Shown here: positions 20,411-29,789 of the stretch, in pieces
How the letters are laid out: each line of letters begins with the position of its first letter
Numbering within the stretch: position 1 is the stretch's first letter
Origin: Erythrobacter sp. F6033
GTDB taxonomy: Bacteria; Pseudomonadota; Alphaproteobacteria; Sphingomonadales; Sphingomonadaceae
Reading direction: 5' to 3'
DNA length: 64,000 nucleotides
NCBI RefSeq assembly: GCF_023016005.1
Contig: NZ_JALKAZ010000002.1
Coordinates: 124,001 to 188,000 of the forward strand
Position numbers and translations under genes: made by a program
The notes under the pieces: generated by a model
Told to the model about the DNA's origin: nothing
Seen by the model: only the letters and a program-made list of their open reading frames with translations
The model's database searches: none

Positions 20411-21976
20411 ATGGAAAACTTCGCAGAAATCCTGTTCGGCCTTGGCGATAAGCTAACCGCGCATATCGTGCTGTCGGCGAGCGCGATCGGGCTGGGCATT
20501 GCTGTGGCTCTGCCACTGGCAGTCTGGGCAAGCCGCTCACAGACGGTAAGCCGCGTTGCACTTGGCTTTGCGAGCCTTGTTCAGACCATCCCGGCGCTTG
20601 CCCTGCTCGCGCTGTTTTTCCCGATCCTGTTGTCGCTGCGCAGCGTGTTTGGCGAGGGGTTGCCGACGCTGGGCTTCCTCCCTGCTTTGCTTGCGCTTGC
20701 GCTTTATGCGCTGCTCCCAATCCTGCGCAACGCCGTTACCGCTCAGGCCAATCTCGATCCCGGCGTGCTCGAAGCCGCTGACGGTGTTGGCATGACAAGC
20801 TGGCAAAAACTGCGCCTTGTCGAAGCTCCGCTCTCCGCGCCGTTCGTGATGGCGGGCATCCGCACCGCGAGCGTTTGGACCATCGGCGCGGCAACACTTG
20901 CGACAACAATAGGCCAGCCCAGCCTTGGCGATCCCATCTTTGCGGGCCTTCAGACTCAGAACTGGGCGCTGGTTCTGGCGGGCTGTTTCGCCAGTGCTGC
21001 ATTGGCGTTGATTGTCGATCTGCTGCTCGGCCTGATCGAACGTGGCCTCGCGGCGCGAAATGTGCGGCAATGGGGCGGCGGTATGCTGGCCGTGGCCCTT
21101 GGCATTCTGGCAGCACTTGCATTCCAGTTCGGTGACGACTGGTTTGGCGAAGAGCGCGAGGATGGCGACCTCGGCCCAATCATCATCGCATCCAAGCAGT
21201 TCTCCGAGCAATATATCCTCGCCCAACTGATCGGCGCGCAGCTTGAGAAAGCCGGATACGAAGTCGAATATCGTGACGGGCTGGGCTCGGCGGTGGTGCA
21301 CAGCGCCGTCGCCTCTTCCAATATCGACGTCTCTGTCGACTACACTGGCACAATCTGGACTAACAATCTGAAGCGCACCGACAATCCGGGTCGCGAAGAG
21401 ATGTATCAAACGATCCGGGCATGGGAGGCCGAAGAAAACGGCGTTCGCGTGCTCGGGCGGCTCGGTTTTGAAAACGCCTATGCGTTTGCAATGCGAGGCG
21501 ATCGCGCTGCAGAACTGGGCGTATCTTCGCTGGGCGACCTCGTCCCTATCGCACGCAATCTGACGGTCGGCGGTGATCCGGAATTTTTCGAACGGCCAGA
21601 ATGGATTGCGGTTCGTGATGCCTATGGGTTGGAGTTCGCCGCAAATCGCAATTTCTCGCCCACATTTATGTACAATGCCCTGCGCTCTGGCGAAGCTGAC
21701 GTGATCAGCGCCTATACTTCTGACGGAAGGATTGCGGCAGACAAACTCGTGGTGCTCGAAGACCCTCAAGAGGCACTGCCCAGCTATGATGCGATGGTGA
21801 TGCTTTCGCCGCGTGTCTCACAAGAAGAGGGCATCGCCGAAGCGCTGCAGCCGCTGATCGGGGCGATCAATGTCGAAGCCATGCGCGAGGCGAACTTCGC
21901 TGTCGACCGTGAAGGTGATGGCAAGCTTAGCCCCAAAGACGCAGCGGCGCAGCTTGCAGAAAAAATTGGTCTCTAA
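20411..21976 (+). CDS. Fused osmoprotectant permease and substrate-binding protein
   Basis: A 521-aa two-part protein. Residues about 10-240 are an ABC permease with six or so membrane helices and the cytoplasmic EAA-type loop (EAADGVGMTSWQKL). From about 255 a periplasmic OpuAC-type binding domain follows: IIASKQFSEQYILAQLI, YRDGLGSAVVHSA and VDYTGTIWTN. One polypeptide therefore spans and captures; two copies plus the ATPase make a complete importer. Such fusions are known for the OpuC/OsmU group. Ligand is probably a quaternary ammonium or amino-acid solute, not determined. It is the second gene of the operon. Confidence 0.88.
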   Translation: MENFAEILFGLGDKLTAHIVLSASAIGLGIAVALPLAVWASRSQTVSRVALGFASLVQTIPALALLALFFPILLSLRSVFGEGLPTLGFLPALLALALYALLPILRNAVTAQANLDPGVLEAADGVGMTSWQKLRLVEAPLSAPFVMAGIRTASVWTIGAATLATTIGQPSLGDPIFAGLQTQNWALVLAGCFASAALALIVDLLLGLIERGLAARNVRQWGGGMLAVALGILAALAFQFGDDWFGEEREDGDLGPIIIASKQFSEQYILAQLIGAQLEKAGYEVEYRDGLGSAVVHSAVASSNIDVSVDYTGTIWTNNLKRTDNPGREEMYQTIRAWEAEENGVRVLGRLGFENAYAFAMRGDRAAELGVSSLGDLVPIARNLTVGGDPEFFERPEWIAVRDAYGLEFAANRNFSPTFMYNALRSGEADVISAYTSDGRIAADKLVVLEDPQEALPSYDAMVMLSPRVSQEEGIAEALQPLIGAINVEAMREANFAVDREGDGKLSPKDAAAQLAEKIGL

Positions 21977-21977
21977 T

Positions 21978-22409
21978 CTACTTCGCGCGTTTCCAGATCT
22001 GGGTTTGGCAGAACGGGCCGATGCAGCCTTTCACCTCTAGCGTGTTCGCATCCTTGCGCCGAAGGATCGAACGATAGCTCTTGCCGGTTTTCGGATCGTA
22101 AATCCGTCCACGCCATTGGCTTTTGTCAGCTTTGAATTGGGTCAGCACAGGCAAGCCAAGCAGCTTGCGCTTCTTCTTAACGGGATCGGGATTGTAGATA
22201 TCGCGCTGTCCGGGGCCATCCGGTGGAGAAACAAGAAAACGCGAAATCGTGCCGCAGGTCGCATTGCCACATGATTGGATTGTTACAATCGCGTCCTTGT
22301 CTTCCGTTATCCAGCGGCCATTCACGGGGCCTGCCGCAAGGGCGGGCGCCATGCCCAGCGTGAAAGCCGCCAGAGCAGTCATAACGGCAAGAAAGGCGCG
22401 CGCGATCAT
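21978..22409 (-). CDS. DUF2147 family secreted protein
   Basis: A 143-aa protein with a signal peptide (ALAAFTLGMAPALAA) and then GRWITEDKDAIVTIQSCGNATCGTI, which starts the DUF2147 beta-barrel. Further on, GKSYRSILRRKDANTLEVKGCIGPFC carries the second Cys pair. Members are exported and sit in the periplasm; function is unknown. It converges with the transporter operon, stopping 1 nt from it. Confidence 0.8.
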   Translation of the reverse strand: MIARAFLAVMTALAAFTLGMAPALAAGPVNGRWITEDKDAIVTIQSCGNATCGTISRFLVSPPDGPGQRDIYNPDPVKKKRKLLGLPVLTQFKADKSQWRGRIYDPKTGKSYRSILRRKDANTLEVKGCIGPFCQTQIWKRAK

Positions 22410-22470
22410 CTCGAATCTCCCGAAAGTTCTGTCCGGTATACGGATGGAACGGCTGTCGGGTTACAGCGCT

Positions 22471-24180
22471 TTAGTCGAAACCCTCACCAAACGGCCAACG
22501 GCGACCACACAGGCCCAGCACTTTAAACAGCACGCCCATTTGATCGTCTTCGACCAGACGGTCACGCTGGCGTTGCAGTTGATCCGCCTTTTGCGGCGTC
22601 TGCCGCTTCAATGCCTCCAGCCGGGTGTCGATGTGAAGCTGGCGCAGCCATTCGCCTTGCTGCTGTAGTCCCATGACCTCGGCACCGTTCTTCACCGCGA
22701 CGTCTTGAAGCATTTCAAAATCGACATGCGTTGTCAGATCGGCTTCCCCGGGATGCTCAAGCGGGTCGACCTTTTTATGGTCCTTCAGCGCCTGCAAAGT
22801 TGAACCTTCGCGCAGCTCTGGCGGTCCATAATCCGCGATCAGCGCAGCCCCGCCTTGATTGGTCAGCCGCTGGGCAATCTCTGCCATCACCGTCGAGGCC
22901 GCAGGACTGGTTTCGATAAGCGCGCCCTGCGATGCGCTTTTCCAGCTTTTCGGGACGATCGAATCCATCGGTTTGTCGCCCGCGACAAAGACAAATTTGT
23001 CGCCTTCCAAGCCAACCATCCGCTCTCGCCAACCATCAGCCGAGCGGACCAGTTGATGCACCGGCAACGCATCGAAGAACTCGTTAGCTACGATCAAAAG
23101 CGGACGATCATCTGGAAGCGTCGAAAGGTCGTTGTGAAACCGCACGGTCGGGACAGCCTGACGCTGTATTTTGCGCAGTTCCAGCGAGCCTTCGACAAAA
23201 TGGATTTGCGGGTCGAAACCGTATTTTCCAGCGGTCTTCAGAACATCCTTGGCCAGTGTGCCGCGACCAGGGCCCAATTCAACGTAATGGATGTTTTTCG
23301 ACGCGCCCATTTTGACCCAAAGGTCCGCAATCCAAAGACCAACGAGTTCGCCGAACATTTGGCTGATTTCAGGCGCAGTTATGAAGTCGCCTTCATCGCC
23401 CAGTGGATCGCGGCTGGCATAATAGCGCGCGTTGCTATCACCCATATATTGCGCGAGGCTAATCGGACCGTTCTCGCGGATCAGACGGCGGAATGACTGA
23501 CCGAGATCGAGCGATGCAAGCTCTTTGGCGCGCGCCTCTTCCTCGGCCTGCTGCCGTGCAGCCTCTTCTTCGCGAGCCTTCTGGACTGCCTCGGCTTTGG
23601 CTTTCTCTTCGGCCTCCTTACGAGCGCGTTCGTCGGCCTCTTTCTTTGCTTTGTCTGCAGCGGCCTTTTTGGCCTTTTCTTCAGCCTCGGCTTTCGCCTC
23701 AGCCTCTTTGCGAGCAGCCTCTTCGCGTGCTGCTTTTTCGGCTTCTTCTTTTGCTTTGGCTTCGGCCTTGGCTTTCTTTGCCGCCTCTGCCTCCGCCAAT
23801 TCAGCGGCCGCACGCTTCGCTTCGGCTTCGGCTTCTTCTTTGGCCTTGCGCGCTGCTTCTGCTTGCGCCTTTTGCTGGGCTTCTCGCTCTGCTTTGGCTT
23901 GTTCCTCAGCCAGCCTTTGCGCTTCCAAAGCGGCTGCTTCCTCAGCGGCAGCTTTCGCCTTTAGTTCCGCCTCGCGCGCTGCTTTTTCGGCCGCGTCGGC
24001 CTCTGCTTTGGCGCGCGCATCTTCATCGGATTCAGGATCAATCAGTGCAAGGGCGCGCGGGCGCCAGGCGCCGTCATCGTTTACGCTGTCGCGCTCACGC
24101 TCCCGGTTCCCACCGGTTTGCGCTTCACGGCGTAAAGCGTGACAATCAATCCAATCAAGATCAGCGGTATTGTTAGCCAT
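22471..24180 (-). CDS. Coiled-coil/MidA-type SAM methyltransferase fusion
   Basis: One frame of 569 codons with two parts. Residues about 52-222 are almost wholly Ala, Glu, Lys and Arg, a long charged coiled coil like the central domain of TolA. From about 225 a MidA/NDUFAF7-type methyltransferase begins (FRRLIRENGPISLAQYM, DFITAPEISQMFGELVG, VELGPGRGTLAKDVL, ANEFFDALPVHQL). MidA homologues methylate arginine in respiratory complex I assembly. No ATG, GTG or TTG is in frame between 24180 and the methyltransferase domain, so the Ala/Glu/Lys tract must be translated unless a start was lost. The start then lies 100 nt inside lgt. Ordinary MidA proteins are about 350 aa. Confidence 0.75.
   Translation of the reverse strand: MANNTADLDWIDCHALRREAQTGGNRERERDSVNDDGAWRPRALALIDPESDEDARAKAEADAAEKAAREAELKAKAAAEEAAALEAQRLAEEQAKAEREAQQKAQAEAARKAKEEAEAEAKRAAAELAEAEAAKKAKAEAKAKEEAEKAAREEAARKEAEAKAEAEEKAKKAAADKAKKEADERARKEAEEKAKAEAVQKAREEEAARQQAEEEARAKELASLDLGQSFRRLIRENGPISLAQYMGDSNARYYASRDPLGDEGDFITAPEISQMFGELVGLWIADLWVKMGASKNIHYVELGPGRGTLAKDVLKTAGKYGFDPQIHFVEGSLELRKIQRQAVPTVRFHNDLSTLPDDRPLLIVANEFFDALPVHQLVRSADGWRERMVGLEGDKFVFVAGDKPMDSIVPKSWKSASQGALIETSPAASTVMAEIAQRLTNQGGAALIADYGPPELREGSTLQALKDHKKVDPLEHPGEADLTTHVDFEMLQDVAVKNGAEVMGLQQQGEWLRQLHIDTRLEALKRQTPQKADQLQRQRDRLVEDDQMGVLFKVLGLCGRRWPFGEGFD
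23515..24027 (-). repeat. Low-complexity Ala/Glu/Lys-coding tract
   Basis: About 510 nt inside the fusion gene made of imperfect GCC/GAA/AAG-type codon repeats, coding residues 52-222. The repetition is at codon level rather than in exact units. Such tracts can expand or contract by slippage. It also produces long open frames on the other frames and strand. Confidence 0.7.
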
Positions 24181-24974
24181 TGCCCCATCGAAAGCCCGGT
24201 TCGAACTGCGAACTCCGCCAGTTGTGAATCAGGTTCACGGAAGAATTCGTTAACGAAGCGGGCAATTCCCATCATTATTGTGAATGTTCCGACCAGCAGG
24301 CCCGGGCGATACCGCGCATTCGTCTTCCAGAAAAGCAGCATCAGCACAATGAAAGGAAGCAAGCCTTCCAATCCAGCCTGATACAGCTGACTCGGATGGC
24401 GGGCGATTTCTGTTGTGGCGCACCTTACTCCCTCACGTGGAATTCCATCGCAAAAGACCATCGCCCAAGGCACATCGCTGGCCCGGCCCCAAAGCTCTCC
24501 ATTGTTAAAATTGGCAAGCCGGCCGAGGAAATGTCCCAAAGGATACGTTATCGCGATGTAATCGCATACGCGCAGAAATGAGAGTTTGCCGCTGCGCGAA
24601 ACCCAAGCGATTGCAAGCAACACACCGATCAATCCGCCGTGGAAGCTCATCCCGCCTTCCCAAAGCTTCAAAACATCGAGGGGATTCGCCCAGATTTCGG
24701 GATTATAGAAAATCGCATAGCCAAGCCGTCCGCCCAGAATGACCCCAAGCGTGCAATAAAAGAACAAATCATCAGCATGACGTTGCGCCATCGGCGCCCC
24801 TGGCTGCTTGAGTGATTTAGACAAATGCCAATAGGCGAAAAGGACACCGATAAGGTAGGCAAGCGAATAGAACCGTAGCGTAAAAAAGCCCAAATCAAAG
24901 CCAGGGAATAGCCCCAAATCGGACCAGTAAAGTGGCTCAGCAGCAGCGCCGCTTGCGGCAAGTAGTGACAGCAC
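24081..24974 (-). CDS. lgt: Prolipoprotein diacylglyceryl transferase
   Basis: A 297-aa inner-membrane enzyme with seven or so helices. Family motifs: RFYSLAYLIGVL, GRLGYAIFYNP, GGMSFHGGLIGV (catalytic His region) and the signature GRLANFNNGELWGR. It transfers diacylglycerol from phosphatidylglycerol to the lipobox Cys of prolipoproteins; the window encodes several (YceI, PstS, PhoA, two acidic lipoproteins). The start is GTG at 24974 with AAGAGG 9 nt upstream. The fusion methyltransferase gene overlaps its last 100 nt. Confidence 0.95.
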   Translation of the reverse strand: MLSLLAASGAAAEPLYWSDLGLFPGFDLGFFTLRFYSLAYLIGVLFAYWHLSKSLKQPGAPMAQRHADDLFFYCTLGVILGGRLGYAIFYNPEIWANPLDVLKLWEGGMSFHGGLIGVLLAIAWVSRSGKLSFLRVCDYIAITYPLGHFLGRLANFNNGELWGRASDVPWAMVFCDGIPREGVRCATTEIARHPSQLYQAGLEGLLPFIVLMLLFWKTNARYRPGLLVGTFTIMMGIARFVNEFFREPDSQLAEFAVRTGLSMGQWLTIPLILIGLIVTLYAVKRKPVGTGSVSATA

Positions 24975-25174
24975 CTGTTGAACCTCTTAATAACCTCGCA
25001 AAAGCCGCGATTACGACTTCGTTTGAGCGGCTTGTGGCACAGCCGGACGCTCGGGGAAAGAGCCTGATGGGAAGGGTTCTTTGGACAGCTCGGCTTTGGC
25101 CACTGCAGATTGGTTAGTCGCCGCAGAGCGTCAGCCTAGTAAGTTGAAGAGAGACCTTAAGGAGAGATATCCGC

Positions 25175-26893
25175 ATGCCCACCCAGCTGGACACTGCGCT
25201 TGAAGCGATCATCGGCGAACTGACCAAAGACGGCCAGCCGTTCGCTACGGTTCCATTCGAACGTGATGGTGTTGAAATGCCGGCTTTCGCCGCAGCTCCC
25301 CCCACCATGGCGCACTATTTCGCGCACTTCTGTAACCAGCACAAAGACGTGCCGTTTCTGGTCGATGGCGACCTTCGGATGACCTTTGGCGAGACTTACG
25401 GCGCAGCGGTTTGCGTTGCCGAAGGTCTGGTCAAACATCACGGCGTTGAAAAGGGCGACCGGATCGGCATCGCGGCGCGCAATTCAGCCAACTGGATGAT
25501 CGCTTATATGGGCATCATCATGGCTGGCGGCTGCGCGACATTGCTTAACGGGTTCTGGGCAGGCGAAGAGCTGGCTTACGGTGTGCGGCTTGCGGAATGC
25601 AAATTGGTGCTGGCGGATAGCGGCCGTGCCCAACGGCTCGAAGGTACAGACCACTCGGCCAAAGTTGTGCTGATGGATCACGGCGTTCCTGCTGAAGGAT
25701 TGTCGAGCGTGTGGGCAGCACCTGTCGACCTGCCATCTTCAACCGCAATGCAAATGCTGGGTCAGCTTGGTCCGGATGACATTGCCACCATTCTTTACAC
25801 ATCGGGATCGACCGGCAATTCCAAGGGCGCGTGGTCTGATCACCGGGGCGTTGTGCACGGTGTGATGAACTATGTCGGCCAATCGGCCATGGCGAAAATC
25901 CTGCTCGAAAGTCAGGGCAAGGATGTCAGTGCACAACCATGTGCGCTTATCGCAGTGCCGCTGTTCCACGTAACCGGCGAAGTTCCTTTGTTCCTGCAAA
26001 GCTATGCCATCGCGCGCAAACTGGTGGTGATGCCCAAATGGGACGGCGAAGAAGCGCTACGGCTTATGGACGCGGAAAAAGTGACGTATTTCGTCGGCGT
26101 TCCGCTGATGAGCTACGAGATCGCTACCCACCCGAACCGCGACAAATACGATCTTACAGCGTGTAAGAGCTTTGCTGCTGGCGGTGCGCCACGCCCGCTG
26201 GAGCATGTAACCAAGATCAAAGACGCCTTTCCCGAAGGCTTCCCGCTGCTTGGATACGGCCTGACAGAGACCAACGCTGTCGGCTGCGGCAACTTCAACG
26301 AAAACTACATGGCAAAGCCTGGCTCGACGGGCCGCGCTTCCCCGCCGATGGTCGATCTGGCAATCTTGGATGACGATGGCAACAAACTGCCGCAAGGAAG
26401 CGTTGGCGAAGTGTGCATCCGCTCGGTCGCGAACTTCCGGGGATACTGGAACAACGAAGAGGCGACCAAAGACGCCTTCACCGACGATCAGTATTTCCGT
26501 ACCGGAGACCTCGGCTATCTCGACGAGGACGAATATCTCTTTATCGTTGATCGCAAGAAAGACATCATCATCCGAGGCGGCGAGAACATCTCCTGCATCG
26601 AGGTCGAGGATGCAATCTATGCGCATGACGACATCGCAGAATGTTCAGTCTTCGGTTTGCCGGATGATCGCATGGGTGAGGTGCCCGCAGCCGTGATCCG
26701 CGTCAAAGATGGCCGCGACGCCATGAGCGGCGCGCAGATGCGCGAATTTCTGCTGTCGAACACGGCACCTTTCAAGGTTCCGCTGGAAGAGCACATCTAT
26801 CCTGTGACTGAAGTGCTTCCGCGTCTCGGCACGCAGAAAATCGACAAGAAGTCGCTCCGCGCAGAATATACAGCACGACTCGCTTCGGCGTAA
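25175..26893 (+). CDS. Long-chain acyl-CoA ligase-like AMP-binding protein
   Basis: A 572-aa class I adenylating enzyme. Phosphate loop YTSGSTGNSKG, the GYGLTETNAVG motif, the hinge YFRTGDLGYLDEDEY, DRKKDIIIRGGENIS and a C-terminal RLGTQKIDKK with the probable catalytic Lys. The domain order is standard. Acid unknown; the proximity to glnD is probably only positional. An AAGGAGAG ribosome site precedes the ATG. Confidence 0.88.
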   Translation: MPTQLDTALEAIIGELTKDGQPFATVPFERDGVEMPAFAAAPPTMAHYFAHFCNQHKDVPFLVDGDLRMTFGETYGAAVCVAEGLVKHHGVEKGDRIGIAARNSANWMIAYMGIIMAGGCATLLNGFWAGEELAYGVRLAECKLVLADSGRAQRLEGTDHSAKVVLMDHGVPAEGLSSVWAAPVDLPSSTAMQMLGQLGPDDIATILYTSGSTGNSKGAWSDHRGVVHGVMNYVGQSAMAKILLESQGKDVSAQPCALIAVPLFHVTGEVPLFLQSYAIARKLVVMPKWDGEEALRLMDAEKVTYFVGVPLMSYEIATHPNRDKYDLTACKSFAAGGAPRPLEHVTKIKDAFPEGFPLLGYGLTETNAVGCGNFNENYMAKPGSTGRASPPMVDLAILDDDGNKLPQGSVGEVCIRSVANFRGYWNNEEATKDAFTDDQYFRTGDLGYLDEDEYLFIVDRKKDIIIRGGENISCIEVEDAIYAHDDIAECSVFGLPDDRMGEVPAAVIRVKDGRDAMSGAQMREFLLSNTAPFKVPLEEHIYPVTEVLPRLGTQKIDKKSLRAEYTARLASA

Positions 26894-26909
26894 TCGATAT
26901 GGGGACGCG

Positions 26910-29684
26910 ATGACTGACTGGACACATCCCAGCCGCCGCGTCCCCAAACAGCGCGCGATCATTGATCGGCGGGCAATCGCTGAGCGCATCAACGATCTTG
27001 TTGTCGAGCACGGTGAGAAAGCGCGGCTTGAGGTCGTGGGCGCTCTGCAGGAAGCCTTAGAGAGCGGACGCGCCGAACTTGCGGCGAGGTTGTTGGCAAA
27101 TCCCTCTGCGGGCCATGATTGCACCACCGGTCATGCTTTTCTGGTCGATCAATTGGTCCGTGTGATCCACGACTATGTTACCGAGCATGTCTATCCGGTT
27201 CACAACCGGACGGCGGCGGAGCGGCTCGCGATTATGGCGGTCGGCGGATATGGCCGCGCCGAAATGGCTCCGCATTCTGATGTGGACATCGCATTCATTA
27301 CACCGATGAAGCGCGCACCATGGTGTGAGCAAGTGATCGAAGCGATGCTCTATTTGATGTGGGATCTCGGTCTGAAGGTCGGCCATTCGAGCCGCACGGT
27401 CAGCGACACGATGAAAATGGCGCGTGAAGATCTCACGATCCGCACCGCCTTGCTCGAAGGGCGTCTCATCTGGGGCGATCAGGGCACGTATGAAGAGCTG
27501 CGCCAGAGATTCTGGCAAGAGGTTGTGCAGGGGAGCGAAAAGCTGTTCCTGACGCAAAAGCTCGAAGAGCGAAACCAACGCCACAAACGGATGGGCGACA
27601 GCCGGTACGTGGTTGAGCCGAACGTCAAAGAAGGCAAAGGCGGTCTGCGTGACCTCCAAACGCTATACTGGATCGGCAAATACACGCACCGCGTTGATAG
27701 TGCCGCCCAGCTGGTGGATGTTGGGCTGTTCACGATACAAGAATATCGCAGTTTTCGCCGCGCAGAGTCATTCCTGCTGGCGGTGCGTTGTCATATGCAT
27801 GACCTCACCGACAGAGCCGAAGACCGACTAACCTTCGACCTTCAGCGCCAGGTTGCCGAGCGCATGAATTTTGCCGATCGTCCGGGCAAAAGCGCGGTCG
27901 AACGCTTCATGCAGTATTACTTCATGCAAGCGAAACGCGTGGGTAGCCTTACGGGTGTGTTCCTTTCCCACCTTGAGGACGAGACATCCAAATCAAAGGT
28001 GCGCAGCGGCTTTTTCGCTGGGTGGGGCCAGAAAAAGCGCAACCTCAAAGGCTATGTGGTCGAAGGGGGCCGGATTCGAGCGCCCAGCGATGATTGGTTT
28101 GCCAAAGACCCCGTGCGCCTGATTGAGATATTCCAACTGGCTGAGGCCGATGGCCTCGAAATCCATCCCAAGACGATGCGGCAATTGGGCCGCGACACGA
28201 AACTGATCACGGCTGCGGTGCGCAAGGACCCACGCGCCAATGCATTGTTCCTCGATCTGCTGGGCGGGCGCAATGATCCGGAAACGGCCCTGCGCTGGAT
28301 GAACGAAGCCGGTGTGTTCGGGCGTTTCGTGCCTGATTTTGGCCGCGTGAACGCGCAGATGCAGTTCGATATGTATCACCATTACACGGTCGACGAGCAT
28401 ACAATCCGCGCGATCGGGTTGCTGAGCCAGATCGAACGCGGCTTGCTGGAAAAAGACCACCCGCGCGCGACCCGTGTGATCCACAAGATTGCTTCACGCC
28501 GCGCGCTCTATGTCGCGGTTCTGCTCCATGACATTGCAAAGGGGCGCGGAGGCGACCACTCAGTACTCGGCGCGGAAGTCGCGCGGAAACTCTGCCCGCG
28601 GTTTGGACTGGATCAGAAGGAAACCGATCTGGTCGCGTGGTTGGTTCTGCAGCATCTTTTGATGAGTTCCACAGCGCAAAAGCGCGATTTGACGGATCCC
28701 AAAACAATCGAAGACTTCGTCGGCGAGGTGCGCAGCGTTGAGCGTTTGCGAAATCTGGCGATCCTGACCGCCGTTGATATTCGCGCCGTGGGTCCGGGCA
28801 CTTGGAACAGCTGGAAAGGCCAGTTGCTTGGCGAGTTGTTCGACGCCTCGCAGGAACGGATGCGGCTGGGCCACAAACGACACGGCCGCGCAGAGCGAGT
28901 CGCCGCCAAGAAAGCTGCGACCGCAGAATTGCTGGGCGAAAAGGCAATTCTGGTCGAGCAAGCCGATGAATTGCTGGCCGACGCGTATTGGATCGCCGAA
29001 CCCGAAGACATTATTGCCAAGAACCTTATCCAGTATGAGGAAGCGCAGCGGATCAAGGATCACCTGTCCATCCATTGCGAGGCAGACGAAGAACGCGGCG
29101 CCACTCTGGTGACTGTGATCGCTCCAGACCATCCTGGCCTGTTCTACCGCATGGCGGGCGGCATGCATTTGGCAGGTGCCAACATCATTGATGCCCGCAT
29201 CCACACAGCTTTGAACGGCTATGCTTTCGACAATTTTCTGGTGCAGGACTTACACGCCCTGCCTTTCCGCGAGGCTTCCCAGATTGATCGACTGAAAGAG
29301 GGCATTCGCAAAGCTCTTATGGGCGAAGGGGAGCTTGTGCCGAGACTCGCCGCGCGCCCACTGTCGCACTCGCGGGCCAAAGCATTCGAAGTCGCGCCGA
29401 GCGTGAACTTCGATAACCTTGCATCGAATAATTTCACGGTCGTGGAAATCTCCGCCCGGGACCGACCAGCGCTTTTGAACAGGCTTGCACACGCGCTCTA
29501 TAAGGCGAATCTGATCGTGCAGTCCGCCCATATCACGGCGTATGGCGAAACTGCGGTCGATACGTTCTACGTGACCGACCTGACGGGAGCGAAAGTGACC
29601 GTTCCCGAACGCCTTGCTGAGATCGAGAAAGACCTGCTCGAAGCGGCCAGCGACCGAAAGCAGCGCCAACTCGAAAAGGCCTGA
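26910..29684 (+). CDS. glnD: Bifunctional PII uridylyltransferase/uridylyl-removing enzyme
   Basis: A 924-aa protein in the usual order. Nucleotidyltransferase: GGYGR at 112-116 and HSDVD from 122, whose aspartates bind metal. A central helical region follows. The HD domain has LLHDIAKGRGGDHS (His540-Asp541) for UMP removal. Two C-terminal ACT domains (VTVIAPDHPGLFYRMAGGM and VEISARDRPALLNRLAHAL) sense glutamine. It adds UMP to PII when glutamine is low and removes it when high. It follows the ligase gene by 16 nt. Confidence 0.96.
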   Translation: MTDWTHPSRRVPKQRAIIDRRAIAERINDLVVEHGEKARLEVVGALQEALESGRAELAARLLANPSAGHDCTTGHAFLVDQLVRVIHDYVTEHVYPVHNRTAAERLAIMAVGGYGRAEMAPHSDVDIAFITPMKRAPWCEQVIEAMLYLMWDLGLKVGHSSRTVSDTMKMAREDLTIRTALLEGRLIWGDQGTYEELRQRFWQEVVQGSEKLFLTQKLEERNQRHKRMGDSRYVVEPNVKEGKGGLRDLQTLYWIGKYTHRVDSAAQLVDVGLFTIQEYRSFRRAESFLLAVRCHMHDLTDRAEDRLTFDLQRQVAERMNFADRPGKSAVERFMQYYFMQAKRVGSLTGVFLSHLEDETSKSKVRSGFFAGWGQKKRNLKGYVVEGGRIRAPSDDWFAKDPVRLIEIFQLAEADGLEIHPKTMRQLGRDTKLITAAVRKDPRANALFLDLLGGRNDPETALRWMNEAGVFGRFVPDFGRVNAQMQFDMYHHYTVDEHTIRAIGLLSQIERGLLEKDHPRATRVIHKIASRRALYVAVLLHDIAKGRGGDHSVLGAEVARKLCPRFGLDQKETDLVAWLVLQHLLMSSTAQKRDLTDPKTIEDFVGEVRSVERLRNLAILTAVDIRAVGPGTWNSWKGQLLGELFDASQERMRLGHKRHGRAERVAAKKAATAELLGEKAILVEQADELLADAYWIAEPEDIIAKNLIQYEEAQRIKDHLSIHCEADEERGATLVTVIAPDHPGLFYRMAGGMHLAGANIIDARIHTALNGYAFDNFLVQDLHALPFREASQIDRLKEGIRKALMGEGELVPRLAARPLSHSRAKAFEVAPSVNFDNLASNNFTVVEISARDRPALLNRLAHALYKANLIVQSAHITAYGETAVDTFYVTDLTGAKVTVPERLAEIEKDLLEAASDRKQRQLEKA

Positions 29685-29789
29685 TGTCGGAACCTATCTG
29701 GCGTTCGTAGATTACGTGCGAAGAAGTAGGTTGCATTTCGTGAACGTATCAGTACACGCGACGGCCCCTACGTCATGGAGAGATGTAAC

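Noticed and set aside
20537..21769. A 410-codon minus frame opposite the permease fusion
   Set aside because: The plus strand encodes a clear transporter; the minus translation has no motif and odd composition.
23515..24027. Repeat tract considered as a CRISPR-like or DNA repeat
   Set aside because: There are no exact repeats or spacers; the pattern is a codon-level Ala/Glu/Lys bias within a protein.
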